Notes: generated by a model from the letters alone, not told the origin. DNA of 64,000 nt from an uncultured Porphyromonadaceae bacterium (GCA_905198125.1 CAJKBH010000011.1:23755-87754); one strand, 5' to 3'; counted from the first letter of the stretch, positions 7,593 through 17,680 are shown. Numbers and translations: made by a program.

Positions 7593-8303
7593 ATGCATCC
7601 GCATAAATATGCCGTGATATTAGCCGGCGGCAACGGAAGTCGCGCCGGTGGTGAAATGCCCAAACAGTTCGTTGAACTGTTGGGCATTCCCATATTATGG
7701 TGGTCGGTCCGGGCGTTCCATGCCGCCGACCCCGACACACACATCGTCATAGTGATGAACCCCTCGTTCTGGGACGACTGGGACATCATCTACAGCGAAC
7801 TGCCGGAGGAGGACCGGCGAATCCCGTTGCAGCTGTTTTGCGGCGGCCGCAGCCGTACCGAATCGGTATGGAACGGTATAATGGACCTCCCGCACGACGC
7901 CGACACGCTCATTGCCGTACATGACGCGGCCCGGCCTCTGATCACAAAGGAAATGGTCGCCGGGCTTTGGAAAACGGCGGAGGAGAAAGGCTCGGCAGTG
8001 CCGTGTGTGGAGGAAGTGAACTCGCTCCGGGTAAAGGATGGCGGCGACACACGTCCCGTGGACCGTGCCGATTACTTAGTGGTGCAGACTCCGCAGGTGT
8101 TCCGTGCCGACATACTGCACGAGGCATACGTGAAGCGCACTCCGGAGGCAAAGTTTACCGACGACGCCAGCCTGGTGCAGCAGGCCGGTTACGATATAAC
8201 CGTAGCACCTGGAATCCCGGACAATATCAAGGTGACGAATCCGATGGACTTCGCCGTGGCCGAGGCGATAATGCGGTATCAGACAGATAAGAAACGGGAC
8301 TGA
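7593..8303 (+). CDS. ispD: 2-C-methyl-D-erythritol 4-phosphate cytidylyltransferase
   Basis: IspD joins CTP and methylerythritol phosphate in the MEP pathway to isoprenoids. The 236-residue protein begins with AVILAGGNGSRAGGEMPKQF, the nucleotide-binding loop with the conserved Arg and Lys, and holds VHDAARPL, QTPQVFRADIL and TDDASLVQQAG, all in the usual order and spacing. It starts 9 nt after fabG, so the two are cotranscribed. Confidence 0.95.
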   Translation: MHPHKYAVILAGGNGSRAGGEMPKQFVELLGIPILWWSVRAFHAADPDTHIVIVMNPSFWDDWDIIYSELPEEDRRIPLQLFCGGRSRTESVWNGIMDLPHDADTLIAVHDAARPLITKEMVAGLWKTAEEKGSAVPCVEEVNSLRVKDGGDTRPVDRADYLVVQTPQVFRADILHEAYVKRTPEAKFTDDASLVQQAGYDITVAPGIPDNIKVTNPMDFAVAEAIMRYQTDKKRD

Positions 8304-8337
8304 GTAAGGAGAAACAGGCGGGAAAAGAAAGCGAAAA

Positions 8338-10491
8338 ATGAGCGTATTCTGGGAAACGGACATAGTGTATCTGAAGGGTGTGGGACCATTCCGGGCCAAC
8401 ACGCTGAAGAAAGAGTTCGGCATCGGCACGATGCGCGAACTGCTGTACTATTTCCCGTTCCGCTATCTCGACAAGAGCCGTTTCTACAGCATCCGCGAAC
8501 TGGAAGGGGAGATGCCCGCCGTGCAGATACGCGGACGTTTCCTGCAGCTGGAACTTGAAGGCGAAGGTGCGCGTATGAGGCTACGCGGCGTATTCACCGA
8601 CGGCGACAGGCTGATGGAATGCGTGTGGTTTTCCAAAGCCAAGGCGATGAAAGACTACTACCGGGTCGGCAAGGAGTACATCATCTTCGGCAAACCTCAG
8701 GAATACCGCAACGTATGGTCCATCTCGCACCCGGAGGTGACCGTTTACGATCCCGCCAAACCTCCCACGGGCTTCTGCGGAGTGTACAATCTCACGGATT
8801 CGGCACGCAAGGGCGGTTTTTCGTCCAAGTCGTTCAACACGCTGGTCAGCACCCTGTTGCAGCATCCACGGATGCACGAGGTGAAGGATACGTTGCCCGA
8901 GGAGGTGCGGCAGATGTTTCATCTGATGCCGCTTCACGACACACTGCGCGAACTGCATTTCCCGTCCTCGCCCGACCGGCTGCGCAAGGCCCGCGAACGG
9001 ATGAAGTTTGAGGAGCTGTTCTATCTGCAACTCAATATATTGCGTTATTCGCGCCAGCGCAGCAAGCGGATAGCCGGCATACCGTTTCTGAAGATCGGCC
9101 CCGTGTTCAACGATTATTACCGCAAGTGCATCCCGTTCGAACTGACCGGCGCGCAGAAGCGCGTGCTGCACGAGATCCGCGATGACATGCGCACCGGACG
9201 GCAGATGAACCGTCTGTTGCAGGGAGACGTAGGCTCCGGCAAAACCATGGTGGCGTTCATGACGCTGCTGATGGCCATAGACAACGGCTGTCAGGGCGCG
9301 CTGATGGCCCCTACCGAGATACTCGCCACGCAGCATTACGAGACGCTGAAAGGATGGGGCGAACAGGTAGGCATCCGCGTTGAACTGCTGACCGGAAGCA
9401 CCCGCGCCAAGAAACGCCGCGAGCTGCACGAGGCGTTGGAGAACGGCGACATAGACATATTGATAGGCACTCACGCCCTGATAGAGGATGCAGTGAAATT
9501 CAAGCGCCTCGGCGTGGCGGTGATTGACGAGCAGCACCGCTTCGGCGTGGCCCAGCGCGCCCGTATGTGGGGCAAAGGTCCGATAGCGCCGCATGTGCTG
9601 GTGATGACCGCCACCCCGATACCGCGCACATTGGCCATGACCGTGTACGGCGACCTCGACGTGTCGGTGATAGACGAGCTTCCTCCCGGCCGCAAGCCGA
9701 TAGATACGCGCCTCAGATACGAGGACAACCGCATGGAGGTGTACCGGCTGCTGGAGCGCGAGCTTCGTGCCGGACGCCAGGTGTATGTGGTGTATCCGTT
9801 GGTGAAGGAAAACCAGAAGCTCGACCTCAAGAGCGTGGAGGAGGGTTACAACCGCCTTGTCGGTATTTTCAGGGACTGGAAGGTGGGGATGATACACGGC
9901 CAGATGAAGGCCGAGGCCAAGGACGCGCAGATGGATATGTTCGTCAGCCGCGAGACGCAGATACTCGTGGCCACCACCGTGATAGAGGTGGGCGTGAACG
10001 TGCCCAATGCCTCGGTGATGCTGATAGAGAACGCCGAGCGTTTCGGACTGTCGCAGCTTCACCAGTTGCGCGGACGTGTGGGACGCGGCGCCGACCACAG
10101 CTACTGCGTGCTGATGACCAAGCGCGAGATAGGGAGCGACACGCGCAAGCGGCTGGAGGTGATGACAAGCACCACCGACGGCTTCCTTGTGTCGGAGGCC
10201 GACATGAAGATGCGTGGTCCCGGCGACATGGAGGGCACGCAGCAGAGCGGCATCGCCTGGCATCTGAACGTGGCCAACCTCGCCACCGACGGCCAGATCC
10301 TCAACATAGCCCGTCAGGCAGCCGACATGGTGCTGAACGGATGTCCCGCGCTCGTGACCGACCGCAGCGGCAATCCCGACAAACCGCTGCAGAACGAATC
10401 ATTGCAAATTTCGACCGAATCGGAAAATATTTTGAGGGGGGAATTGTGTTATAGATTTCAGAAGGAGTACGATTGGTCACAGATATCATGA
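8338..10491 (+). CDS. recG: ATP-dependent DNA helicase RecG
   Basis: RecG remodels stalled replication forks and branched DNA. The 717-residue protein has an N-terminal wedge (OB) domain (about 1-220), then helicase motifs: QGDVGSGKTMVAF (Walker A), APTEILATQH, GTHALIEDAV, IDEQHRFG (DExH), MTATPIPRTLAM, and in the second lobe ATTVIEVGVNVPNA and QLRGRVGRG. The C-terminal MRGPGDMEGTQQSG is the RecG-specific region. Its TGA overlaps the ATG of the next helicase gene. Confidence 0.96.
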   Translation: MSVFWETDIVYLKGVGPFRANTLKKEFGIGTMRELLYYFPFRYLDKSRFYSIRELEGEMPAVQIRGRFLQLELEGEGARMRLRGVFTDGDRLMECVWFSKAKAMKDYYRVGKEYIIFGKPQEYRNVWSISHPEVTVYDPAKPPTGFCGVYNLTDSARKGGFSSKSFNTLVSTLLQHPRMHEVKDTLPEEVRQMFHLMPLHDTLRELHFPSSPDRLRKARERMKFEELFYLQLNILRYSRQRSKRIAGIPFLKIGPVFNDYYRKCIPFELTGAQKRVLHEIRDDMRTGRQMNRLLQGDVGSGKTMVAFMTLLMAIDNGCQGALMAPTEILATQHYETLKGWGEQVGIRVELLTGSTRAKKRRELHEALENGDIDILIGTHALIEDAVKFKRLGVAVIDEQHRFGVAQRARMWGKGPIAPHVLVMTATPIPRTLAMTVYGDLDVSVIDELPPGRKPIDTRLRYEDNRMEVYRLLERELRAGRQVYVVYPLVKENQKLDLKSVEEGYNRLVGIFRDWKVGMIHGQMKAEAKDAQMDMFVSRETQILVATTVIEVGVNVPNASVMLIENAERFGLSQLHQLRGRVGRGADHSYCVLMTKREIGSDTRKRLEVMTSTTDGFLVSEADMKMRGPGDMEGTQQSGIAWHLNVANLATDGQILNIARQAADMVLNGCPALVTDRSGNPDKPLQNESLQISTESENILRGELCYRFQKEYDWSQIS

Positions 10492-11825
10492 GAGAAAAAG
10501 AATTCCTGCCGCAGATAGCGGAACGACTCGGCATAGCCGAACTTAACGATATGCAGAAACGGATGATGGCCACGGCCGGTCAGGCCAGGGACATCATATT
10601 GCTGTCGCCCACGGGCACGGGCAAGACACTTGCGTTCATACTGCCGATGCTGAAGATACTGCGTCCCGCCACGGGTCGCATCCAGGCCGTGGTGATTGCG
10701 CCGAGCCGCGAGCTCGTGATGCAGATAGCCGGCGTGTTGCAGAAGATAGGCGCCGGCATGAAGACCACGCCGCTGTACGGCGGCCATAAGTTCGAGGATG
10801 AGGAAAACTCGCTGAAGGCCGGCACGGACATCGTCGTCGCCACCCCGGGCCGACTGTTAGACCATATCAACCGCCGCACCATCGACGTGCTGCCGACCAG
10901 GATACTGGTGCTGGACGAGTTCGACAAATCGCTGGAACTCGGTTTCGAGACGGAGATGAAGAAGATAGTGAACCGTCTGAAGAACGTGAGCCATACCATA
11001 CTTACCTCGGCCACACGCGCCGTTGACCTGCCGGCATTCCTGAACCTTGACAAACCGTTGACCCTCGACTTCTTAGGCGGCAATGAGGATGTGCGGAGCC
11101 GCACGCGCGTGCATCGTGTGGATTCCGACGGCAAGGACAAACTGCAGACCCTCCGCACCCTGATAGCCAACATCACCATGCCCGACGGAGAGTATTCGCG
11201 CAGCATAATATTCGTGAACCATCGCGAGAGTGCCGAGCGCGTGTATGAATACTTGCGCAAGGAGAACGTGCCGTGCGTGCTGTATCACGGCGCGCTGGAC
11301 CAGCGTGACCGCGAGACGGCACTGGCGCAGTTCAACAGCGGCGTGCGTCCCGTTATGGTGTCGACCGACCTCGCCGCGCGAGGCCTCGACATAGAGGGCG
11401 TGAAGTCCATAATACATTATCATCAGCCGCTCAGCGCCGAGACTTACACCCACCGCAACGGACGTACGGCGCGCGTGCAGGCTGAAGGCGACATCTATGT
11501 GCTGGTCGGACCCGACGAGTCTGTGAAGGAATACATTGACTTCGACGATACCCGATGGCTTGACCCGGAAATCGGATTGCCCGAACGTCCCATGCAGGAG
11601 ACGCTGTATTTCGGAGCAGGGAAGAAAGAGAAGCTGTCGAAGGGCGACATACTCGGCTTCCTGGTTAAGGAATGCGGATTGCAGCCCGATCAGATCGGCG
11701 TGATAGACGTGAAGGACCATTTCGCTTTGGCCGCGGTGAGGACTGACCGTATCGGCGAACTGCTGCAGAAGATGAAGGGCGCCAAAATCAAGGGAGAGCG
11801 GCGCCAGGTCTCGGTGATTAAGTGA
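10488..11825 (+). CDS. DEAD-box RNA helicase, DbpA-like C-terminus
   Basis: The 445-residue helicase unwinds RNA, probably in ribosome assembly or RNA turnover. Motifs seen: the Q-motif region, SPTGTGKTLAF, APSRELVMQI, TPGRLLDHI, VLDEFDKSLE (DEFD in place of DEAD), TSATRA, STDLAARGLDI and HRNGRTARV. The last 75 residues (GDILGFLVKECGLQPDQIG onward) resemble the DbpA RNA-binding domain, which in DbpA targets 23S rRNA. ATG 10488 overlaps the recG stop (ATGA); a TTG 15 nt upstream is rejected. No terminator is evident before nifJ. Confidence 0.92.
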   Translation: MREKEFLPQIAERLGIAELNDMQKRMMATAGQARDIILLSPTGTGKTLAFILPMLKILRPATGRIQAVVIAPSRELVMQIAGVLQKIGAGMKTTPLYGGHKFEDEENSLKAGTDIVVATPGRLLDHINRRTIDVLPTRILVLDEFDKSLELGFETEMKKIVNRLKNVSHTILTSATRAVDLPAFLNLDKPLTLDFLGGNEDVRSRTRVHRVDSDGKDKLQTLRTLIANITMPDGEYSRSIIFVNHRESAERVYEYLRKENVPCVLYHGALDQRDRETALAQFNSGVRPVMVSTDLAARGLDIEGVKSIIHYHQPLSAETYTHRNGRTARVQAEGDIYVLVGPDESVKEYIDFDDTRWLDPEIGLPERPMQETLYFGAGKKEKLSKGDILGFLVKECGLQPDQIGVIDVKDHFALAAVRTDRIGELLQKMKGAKIKGERRQVSVIK

Positions 11826-11953
11826 ATCGTGCCTTAAATCCGTAATGAGAAATAGGTAATGCCGGTGAGGCATAGCCGTTAGAAAACCGTTAAATAAGAC
11901 TGCAAAACAAGATTAAAAATGGCAGAGAAAGTGAGATTTTGAGAAATTTTTGT

Positions 11954-11961
11954 TAATTTTG
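11954..11961 (+). promoter_or_regulatory. -7 element of nifJ
   Basis: TAATTTTG at 11954-11961 lies about 90 nt before the nifJ ATG. The nearest TTTG (11938-11941) is only 12 nt upstream, so the -33 part is not canonical. The long leader has no obvious riboswitch-like fold that I can see. Confidence 0.45.
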
Positions 11962-12051
11962 CAAAATTATATGGGCATAAGGTCATAAAGATTGCTACCC
12001 GTACATCGGTATTGAAGAAAAATAGTAACACAGTATATCATAACAAACACG

Positions 12052-15000
12052 ATGAGCAAGGAAAAGAAATTTCTGACGTGCGACGGCAACCAGGCCGCGG
12101 CGCACATCAGCTACATGTTCAGCGAAGTAGCCGCCATCTATCCCATCACTCCGTCGTCGACGATGGCCGAGTATGTGGACGACTGGTCGGCGGCCGGCCG
12201 TAAGAACATCTTCGGCGAGACGGTGATGGTACAGGAGATGCAGAGCGAGGCAGGTGCCGCAGGTGCCGTGCACGGCTCGCTGCAGGCAGGCGCGCTGACC
12301 ACCACCTACACCGCATCGCAGGGTCTCCTGCTGATGATCCCGAACATGTATAAGATAGCAGGCGAGCTGCTGCCCTGCGTGTTCCATGTATCGGCACGTA
12401 CGCTGGCCAGCCATGCGCTGAGCATCTTCGGCGACCACCAGGATATCTACGCCACCCGTCAGACCGGCTTCGCAATGTTCTGCGAGGGTTCCGTACAGGA
12501 GGTGATGGATCTGTCAGCCGTTGCACATCTGTCGGCCATCAAGGGCCGCGTTCCCTTCGTCAACTTCTTCGACGGCTTCCGCACCAGCCACGAGATCCAG
12601 AAGATCGAGGCGCTGAGCGAGGAAGACCTGGCCCCGCTGGTGGATCAGAAGGCCCTGGCCGAGTTCCGCGAGCGCGCGCTGAATCCCGATAAGCCCGTGG
12701 CACGCGGTATGGCCGAGAACGGCGACATCTTCTTCCAGCACCGCGAGGCAAGCAACAAATATTACGACGCCATCCCCGAGATCGTGGAGGAATACATCAA
12801 GGAGATGAACAAGCTGACAGGCCGCAACTACGGACTGTTCGACTACTATGGCGATCCCGAGGCCGAGCGCGTCATTATCGCCATGGGTTCCGTGACCCAG
12901 GCCGCTCAGGAAACCGTTGACTATCTCCGCGCCAAGGGCGAGAAGGTGGGTCTGGTGAGCGTGCACCTGTATCGTCCCTTCAGCGCCAAGCATTTCCTGG
13001 CAGCCGTGCCCGCGACGGCCAAGAAGATTGCCGTGCTGGATCGCACCAAGGAGCCGGGAGCAAACGGCGAGCCCCTTTACCTCGACGTCAAGGATGTGTT
13101 CTACGGCAAGGAGAACGCCCCGGTCATCGTCGGCGGCCGCTACGGTCTGTCGTCCAAGGACACCACGCCCGCACAGCTCGTGCAGGTTTACGAGAACCTG
13201 AAGGCCGACGCTCCCCGCAACGGCTTCACCATCGGCATCGAGGATGACGTGACAAACCTGTCGCTCCCCGTCACCGCCGAAATCAACACCGGCAACAAGG
13301 GTATGTTCCAGGCCAAGTTCTTCGGCTTAGGTGCTGACGGTACCGTAGGCGCCAACAAGAACTCTGTGAAGATCATCGGTGACAATACCAACAAGTATTG
13401 CCAGGCATACTTCGCATACGACTCGAAGAAGTCGGGCGGTTTCACCTGCTCGCACCTCCGTTTCGGCGACGAGCCCATCCGCTCCACATACCTGGTGAAC
13501 ACGCCTAACTTCGTGGCATGCCATGTACAGGCATATCTGCACATGTACGACGTGACACGCGGTCTGCAGAAGGGCGGCACGTTCCTGCTCAACACCATCT
13601 GGGAGGGCGAGGAACTGGCCAAGAACCTGCCCAACAAGGTTAAGCGTTTCTTCGCGCAGAACGACATCACCGTATATTACATCAATGCCACCAAGATTGC
13701 ACAGGAGATAGGTCTGGGCAACCGCACCAACACCATCCTGCAGTCGGCTTTCTTCCGCATCACCGAGGTTATCCCCGTAGACCTGGCCATAGAGCAGATG
13801 AAGAAATTCATCGTGAAGTCCTACGGCAAGAAGGGCGAGAACATCGTGAACATGAACTATGCGGCCGTAGACCGCGGCGGCGAGTACAAGAAGCTGGATG
13901 TGGATCCCGCATGGGCTACGCTGGCCGATGACGCTCCCACGGCTGCTCCGGCTCCCGAGTTCATCGAGACCGTGGTTCGCCCCATGAACGCCCAGGACGG
14001 CGACCTGCTGCCCGTCAGCAAGTTTGTCGACAACCCCGACGGCACATGGGAGCAGGGCACCGCAGCCTACGAGAAGCGCGGTGTTGCGGCTTTCGTTCCC
14101 GAATGGAATCCCGACAACTGTATACAGTGTAACAAGTGTTCGTACGTATGTCCTCACGCAGCCATCCGTCCGTTCGTTCTGGACGCCGAGGAGATGAAGG
14201 CAGCGCCGTTCGGCGAGGACGCCACCATCCCGGCCATCGGCAAGACATTCACCGGAATGCGCTTCCGTCAGCAGGTTGACGTGATGGACTGCCTCGGATG
14301 CGGCAACTGCGTCAACGTATGTCCCGGCAAGAAGGGCAACAAGGCTCTGAGCATGCAGCATTTCGAGTCGCAGGAGGCTCAGGATGTCAACTGGGAATGG
14401 CTGGTCAAGAACGTAAAGAGCAAAGCCGACCTGGTAGACGTGAAGCTGAACGCCAAGAACAGCCAGTTCGCACAGCCTCTGTTCGAGTTCTCGGGCGCCT
14501 GCTCCGGTTGCGGCGAGACTCCCTATGTCAAGCTGATCACCCAGCTGTTCGGTGCCAACGAGATCGTGGCCAACGCTACGGGTTGCTCGTCAATCTACTC
14601 CGGTTCCGCACCTTCCACGCCTTACACCACCGACCAGAACGGCCACGGTCCCGCATGGGCCAACTCGCTGTTCGAGGACTTCTGTGAGTATGGCCTGGGT
14701 ATGTACATCGCATACGAGAAGCTTCGCAAGCGCGCAGAGGCAGTGGCAGAGGAGATCGTCGCAAAGGCAGACGCTCCCGAGGCTCTGAAGGCAGCCGCTC
14801 AGGACTGGCTCGACAACAAGGACGACCTTAAGCTGTCGCAGGTTAAGGGCGAGGTTCTGAAGGCCGAGGCCGCCAAGGGCGCCGCAGCAGGCTGCGACCT
14901 GTGCAAGACGCTGGACAGCATGGTCAACTACCTGACCAAGCGCAGCCAGTGGATCATCGGCGGTGACGGCGCAAGCTACGACATCGGCTTCGGCGGTCTG

Positions 15001-15645
15001 GACCACGTGATCGCATCGGGCAAGAACGTGAACATCCTGGTGCTCGACACCGAGGTTTACTCCAACACCGGCGGTCAGAGCTCGAAGTCCACGCCTATCG
15101 GCGCCATCGCCAAGTTTGCCGCCGCCGGCAAGCGCATCCGCAAGAAGGACCTCGGTCTGATCGCGACCACCTACGGTTACGTTTACGTTGCACAGGTGGC
15201 CATGGGCGCCGACAACGCACAGACTCTGAAGGCACTGCGCGAGGCCGAGGCTTACGACGGACCCTCGCTGGTTATCGCATACGCTCCCTGTATCAACCAC
15301 GGCATCAAGAAGGGTATGGGGCTGAGCCAGGAGGAGGAAAGACTGGCCGTAGAATGCGGTTACTGGCATCTGTGGCGTTACAATCCCCAGGCTGAGGCCG
15401 AGGGACAGAACCCCTTCTCGCTCGACAGCAAGGAGCCTGACTGGGATAAGTTCGTGGACTTCCTGAAGGGCGAGGTTCGCTTCGCATCGCTGGCCAAGAT
15501 GTATCCCGAGCAGGCCGAGGAGCTGTTCCAGGCTTGTAAGGACAACGCCCAGTGGCGTTACAACAACTACAAGCGTCTGGCCGCCCAGAACTGGGGCAAG
15601 GATCCCGAGCTGACTCCCGAGGAGGAGGCACTCCGCAAGAACTGA
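12052..15645 (+). CDS. nifJ: Pyruvate:ferredoxin (flavodoxin) oxidoreductase
   Basis: This 1,197-residue single-chain PFOR oxidises pyruvate to acetyl-CoA and CO2, passing electrons to ferredoxin, the central step of anaerobic pyruvate use. Domains in order: TPP-binding N-terminal domain (CDGNQAAAHISYMFSEVAAI), transketolase-like and gamma domains, two 4Fe-4S ferredoxin motifs (CIQCNKCSYVCPHA and CLGCGNCVNVCPG), then the C-terminal TPP domain with CSGCGETPYVKL, GDGASYDIGFGGLDH and NTGGQSSKSTP. The length is typical. Codon use is very strongly biased, as expected for a highly expressed gene. It appears monocistronic, closed by a strong terminator. Confidence 0.97.
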   Translation: MSKEKKFLTCDGNQAAAHISYMFSEVAAIYPITPSSTMAEYVDDWSAAGRKNIFGETVMVQEMQSEAGAAGAVHGSLQAGALTTTYTASQGLLLMIPNMYKIAGELLPCVFHVSARTLASHALSIFGDHQDIYATRQTGFAMFCEGSVQEVMDLSAVAHLSAIKGRVPFVNFFDGFRTSHEIQKIEALSEEDLAPLVDQKALAEFRERALNPDKPVARGMAENGDIFFQHREASNKYYDAIPEIVEEYIKEMNKLTGRNYGLFDYYGDPEAERVIIAMGSVTQAAQETVDYLRAKGEKVGLVSVHLYRPFSAKHFLAAVPATAKKIAVLDRTKEPGANGEPLYLDVKDVFYGKENAPVIVGGRYGLSSKDTTPAQLVQVYENLKADAPRNGFTIGIEDDVTNLSLPVTAEINTGNKGMFQAKFFGLGADGTVGANKNSVKIIGDNTNKYCQAYFAYDSKKSGGFTCSHLRFGDEPIRSTYLVNTPNFVACHVQAYLHMYDVTRGLQKGGTFLLNTIWEGEELAKNLPNKVKRFFAQNDITVYYINATKIAQEIGLGNRTNTILQSAFFRITEVIPVDLAIEQMKKFIVKSYGKKGENIVNMNYAAVDRGGEYKKLDVDPAWATLADDAPTAAPAPEFIETVVRPMNAQDGDLLPVSKFVDNPDGTWEQGTAAYEKRGVAAFVPEWNPDNCIQCNKCSYVCPHAAIRPFVLDAEEMKAAPFGEDATIPAIGKTFTGMRFRQQVDVMDCLGCGNCVNVCPGKKGNKALSMQHFESQEAQDVNWEWLVKNVKSKADLVDVKLNAKNSQFAQPLFEFSGACSGCGETPYVKLITQLFGANEIVANATGCSSIYSGSAPSTPYTTDQNGHGPAWANSLFEDFCEYGLGMYIAYEKLRKRAEAVAEEIVAKADAPEALKAAAQDWLDNKDDLKLSQVKGEVLKAEAAKGAAAGCDLCKTLDSMVNYLTKRSQWIIGGDGASYDIGFGGLDHVIASGKNVNILVLDTEVYSNTGGQSSKSTPIGAIAKFAAAGKRIRKKDLGLIATTYGYVYVAQVAMGADNAQTLKALREAEAYDGPSLVIAYAPCINHGIKKGMGLSQEEERLAVECGYWHLWRYNPQAEAEGQNPFSLDSKEPDWDKFVDFLKGEVRFASLAKMYPEQAEELFQACKDNAQWRYNNYKRLAAQNWGKDPELTPEEEALRKN

Positions 15646-15664
15646 TCGCTGATAGCGACTGAAT

Positions 15665-15703
15665 AAAAAAATCCGTGCCGGACTCCCGGCGCGGATTTTT
15701 TTT
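15665..15703 (+). terminator. Rho-independent terminator of nifJ
   Basis: AAAAATCCG-TGCCGG and CCGGC-GCGGATTTTT arms around a short ACTC-type loop, with eight T residues following. The A tract on the left makes it usable from the minus strand as well, where it would serve the SIMPL gene ending at 15760. Confidence 0.88.
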
Positions 15704-15714
15704 ATCTTGACTTT

Positions 15715-15750
15715 AAGGACTTTAAGGTCTTTAAGGACCCTAAAGTCCTT
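15715..15750. repeat. Stem-loop between nifJ and the SIMPL gene
   Basis: AAGGACTTTA at 15715-15724 pairs with TAAAGTCCTT at 15741-15750, continuing inward as GGTC/GACC. It is built from the repeated words CTTTAAGGAC. It sits in the convergent gap just beyond the nifJ terminator. Confidence 0.55.
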
Positions 15751-15759
15751 AACGACTTA

Positions 15760-16488
15760 TCAGTCCTTCAGGTAGTACTCGATTGTGGAGACTACGCGCA
15801 CATTCTTGATGTAGGGGGTGTACTGGTCGCGGTCGTCGATGCTGAACTGCCCCTGTGAAGCCGATTTGATTTTGCCCAGCTTAGACTTGGAGTCCTGGGC
15901 GAACTTCTGGGCGGCCTTGCGGGCGTTCTTGGTGGCGTCGGCCACCATGTCGGGCTTGATTTCGTTCAGACCCGTAAACTCGTACAGCGTCTGATAATTG
16001 TAATCGCCGGCCACGATGGCTATGCCCTGAGACATCAGTTCGGTCTGCTTGTTCATCAACTTGTTCACTTTCTCCACCTGGTCCGAAGTCACTACCACCA
16101 CGGTGGTGACGTTATATCGGAAGGGAGCCGGGTTGCCGCCATAGTTGTCGGCCTGCATATCCTGTACTTTCGGAGCGTTGACATTGTATTCCTTCTCCGA
16201 GATGCCGTTGGCGCGCAGGAACTTCACGATGGCTGAGTCTGTTGACTGTACCTGCTGGTACAGGGCGGTCAGGTCGTTGCCCACGGCTTTGCTCACGATG
16301 GGCCATGTCACCTTGTTGGCCATTACCTCACGCTCGCTGAGACCGCGTACGGTCACCACGCGCGAATTATTGGAGATGCTTCGGATGCCGCCGCTGATGA
16401 ATATGCCCAGCAGCATCAGGCCCACGCATATCAGCAGGGCAGGTACCCAGCCGAAAAAGATTCTCTTGTTTCCTTTTTCCTGTTCCAT
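15760..16488 (-). CDS. SIMPL-domain protein
   Basis: The 242-residue protein has a short cytoplasmic N-terminus, one membrane anchor (about residues 14-34, WVPALLICVGLMLLGIFI) and an extracytoplasmic SIMPL (DUF541) domain, with VVTVRGLSEREVMANKVTW at its start and the ARKAAQKFAQDSKSKLG helix later. SIMPL proteins such as YggE are linked to oxidative stress tolerance, but the molecular role is unsettled. Convergent with nifJ, across a gap of two stem-loops. The family call is firm, the function open. Confidence 0.85.
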   Translation of the reverse strand: MEQEKGNKRIFFGWVPALLICVGLMLLGIFISGGIRSISNNSRVVTVRGLSEREVMANKVTWPIVSKAVGNDLTALYQQVQSTDSAIVKFLRANGISEKEYNVNAPKVQDMQADNYGGNPAPFRYNVTTVVVVTSDQVEKVNKLMNKQTELMSQGIAIVAGDYNYQTLYEFTGLNEIKPDMVADATKNARKAAQKFAQDSKSKLGKIKSASQGQFSIDDRDQYTPYIKNVRVVSTIEYYLKD

Positions 16489-16606
16489 AGTTTATGTGTT
16501 TTCGATGATTAAGTTTGTATGTAAGATATTGAATCTAAAATAAAGTTTAATTTATAATTAAACAACTTCGAGGGGTAGAATATGCTCGGAATTGAAGAAA
16601 AATGAT

Positions 16607-16614
16607 TAAATTTG
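16607..16614 (+). promoter_or_regulatory. -7 element of pheS
   Basis: TAAATTTG, 20 nt before ATG 16635. The -33 position shows no clean TTTG. It rules out the in-frame ATG at 16602 as the start. Confidence 0.5.
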
Positions 16615-16634
16615 CGGTGCAAAACGATAAAGAG

Positions 16635-17660
16635 ATGTTAGAGAGGATAGAAACGCTGCGTCAGCAGCTTGCCAACGAAACGGCCGCAACGAAGGAGGCG
16701 GTCGAGGAATTGCGTATAAAGTACCTGAGCAAGAAAGGTTTGATACCGGCCCTGATGGCGGACTTCCGGACCGTGCCGGCCGAACTTAAGCGTGAGATCG
16801 GCCAGAAAATCAACGAGCTGAAGAACGAGGCCCAGGAACGCATCAACGCATTGAAGGAAAGTTTCGAAAGCAGCGACAGCGACATAGACGTGGACCTGGA
16901 CCTGACGCGCACCGGCACGCCGGTGTCGTGCGGCACACGCCATCCGCTCACGCTGGTGCGCAACGAGATAATATCCATCTTCGGCTCCATGGGCTTCACC
17001 ATCGCCGAGGGTCCGGAGATAGAGGACGACTGGCATGTGTTCGAAAGCCTGAACTTTCCGCCCGATCATCCTGCACGCGACATGCAGGACACATTCTTTA
17101 TCGACAGGGACAAGGCCGACGTGCTGCTGCGCACGCACACCTCGTCGGTACAGACCCGCACCATGGAGCATACGCAGCCTCCCATCCGCATAGTATGTCC
17201 CGGACGCGTTTACCGCAACGAGGCAATCTCGGCGCGCGCCCACTGCTTCTTCCATCAGGTTGAGGGCCTGTATATCGACAGGAACGTGTCGATGGCCGAT
17301 CTGGAGCAGGTGCTGTTGGGCTTCGCTCGCCGCATGTTCGGTCCCGACACGCGCATACGTCTGCGTCCCAGCTATTTCCCCTTCACTGAGCCTAGCGCCG
17401 AGATGGACATCAGCTGCCACATCTGCGGCGGCAAGGGCTGTGCTCTCTGCAAAGGTACGGGATGGGTCGAGATTCTCGGCTGCGGTATGGTGGACCCCAA
17501 TGTGCTTAAGAACTGCGGCATAGATCCCGAGGTTTACAGCGGCTACGCATTCGGCATGGGTGTGGAGCGCATCGCCAACCTGAAATACAAGGTGAAGGAC
17601 CTGCGCCTGTTCTCCGAAAACGATGTCCGGTTCCTCAAGGAATTCGAATCGGCACATTAA
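16635..17660 (+). CDS. pheS: Phenylalanyl-tRNA synthetase alpha subunit
   Basis: PheS is the catalytic subunit of the alpha2beta2 synthetase that charges tRNA-Phe. The 341-residue product has an N-terminal coiled coil (1-90), then the class II core: HPLTLVRNEI, FGSMGFTIAEGPEIEDDWH, RTHTSSVQTRTM (motif 2 region), HCFFHQVEGLYID, and motif 3 GYAFGMGVERIANLKY. A zinc-ribbon-like CHICGGKGCALCKGTGW insertion is common in this group. ATG 16635 is chosen because TAAATTTG at 16607-16614 marks a -7 element downstream of the alternative ATG at 16602. No pheT is adjacent. Confidence 0.95.
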   Translation: MLERIETLRQQLANETAATKEAVEELRIKYLSKKGLIPALMADFRTVPAELKREIGQKINELKNEAQERINALKESFESSDSDIDVDLDLTRTGTPVSCGTRHPLTLVRNEIISIFGSMGFTIAEGPEIEDDWHVFESLNFPPDHPARDMQDTFFIDRDKADVLLRTHTSSVQTRTMEHTQPPIRIVCPGRVYRNEAISARAHCFFHQVEGLYIDRNVSMADLEQVLLGFARRMFGPDTRIRLRPSYFPFTEPSAEMDISCHICGGKGCALCKGTGWVEILGCGMVDPNVLKNCGIDPEVYSGYAFGMGVERIANLKYKVKDLRLFSENDVRFLKEFESAH

Positions 17661-17680
17661 GTGTAGGTTATAAAGTCTAA

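Noticed and set aside
8581..10263. A 560-codon open frame antisense to recG
   Set aside because: It is the complement of a complete RecG with all helicase motifs; His/Val-rich composition is typical of a shadow frame.
11962..12051. Riboswitch in the nifJ leader
   Set aside because: The leader is about 90 nt, AT-rich and shows no conserved aptamer-like stems that I can identify.
13327..14361. A 344-codon frame antisense to nifJ
   Set aside because: It is opposite a highly codon-biased PFOR, and has no motif or promoter.
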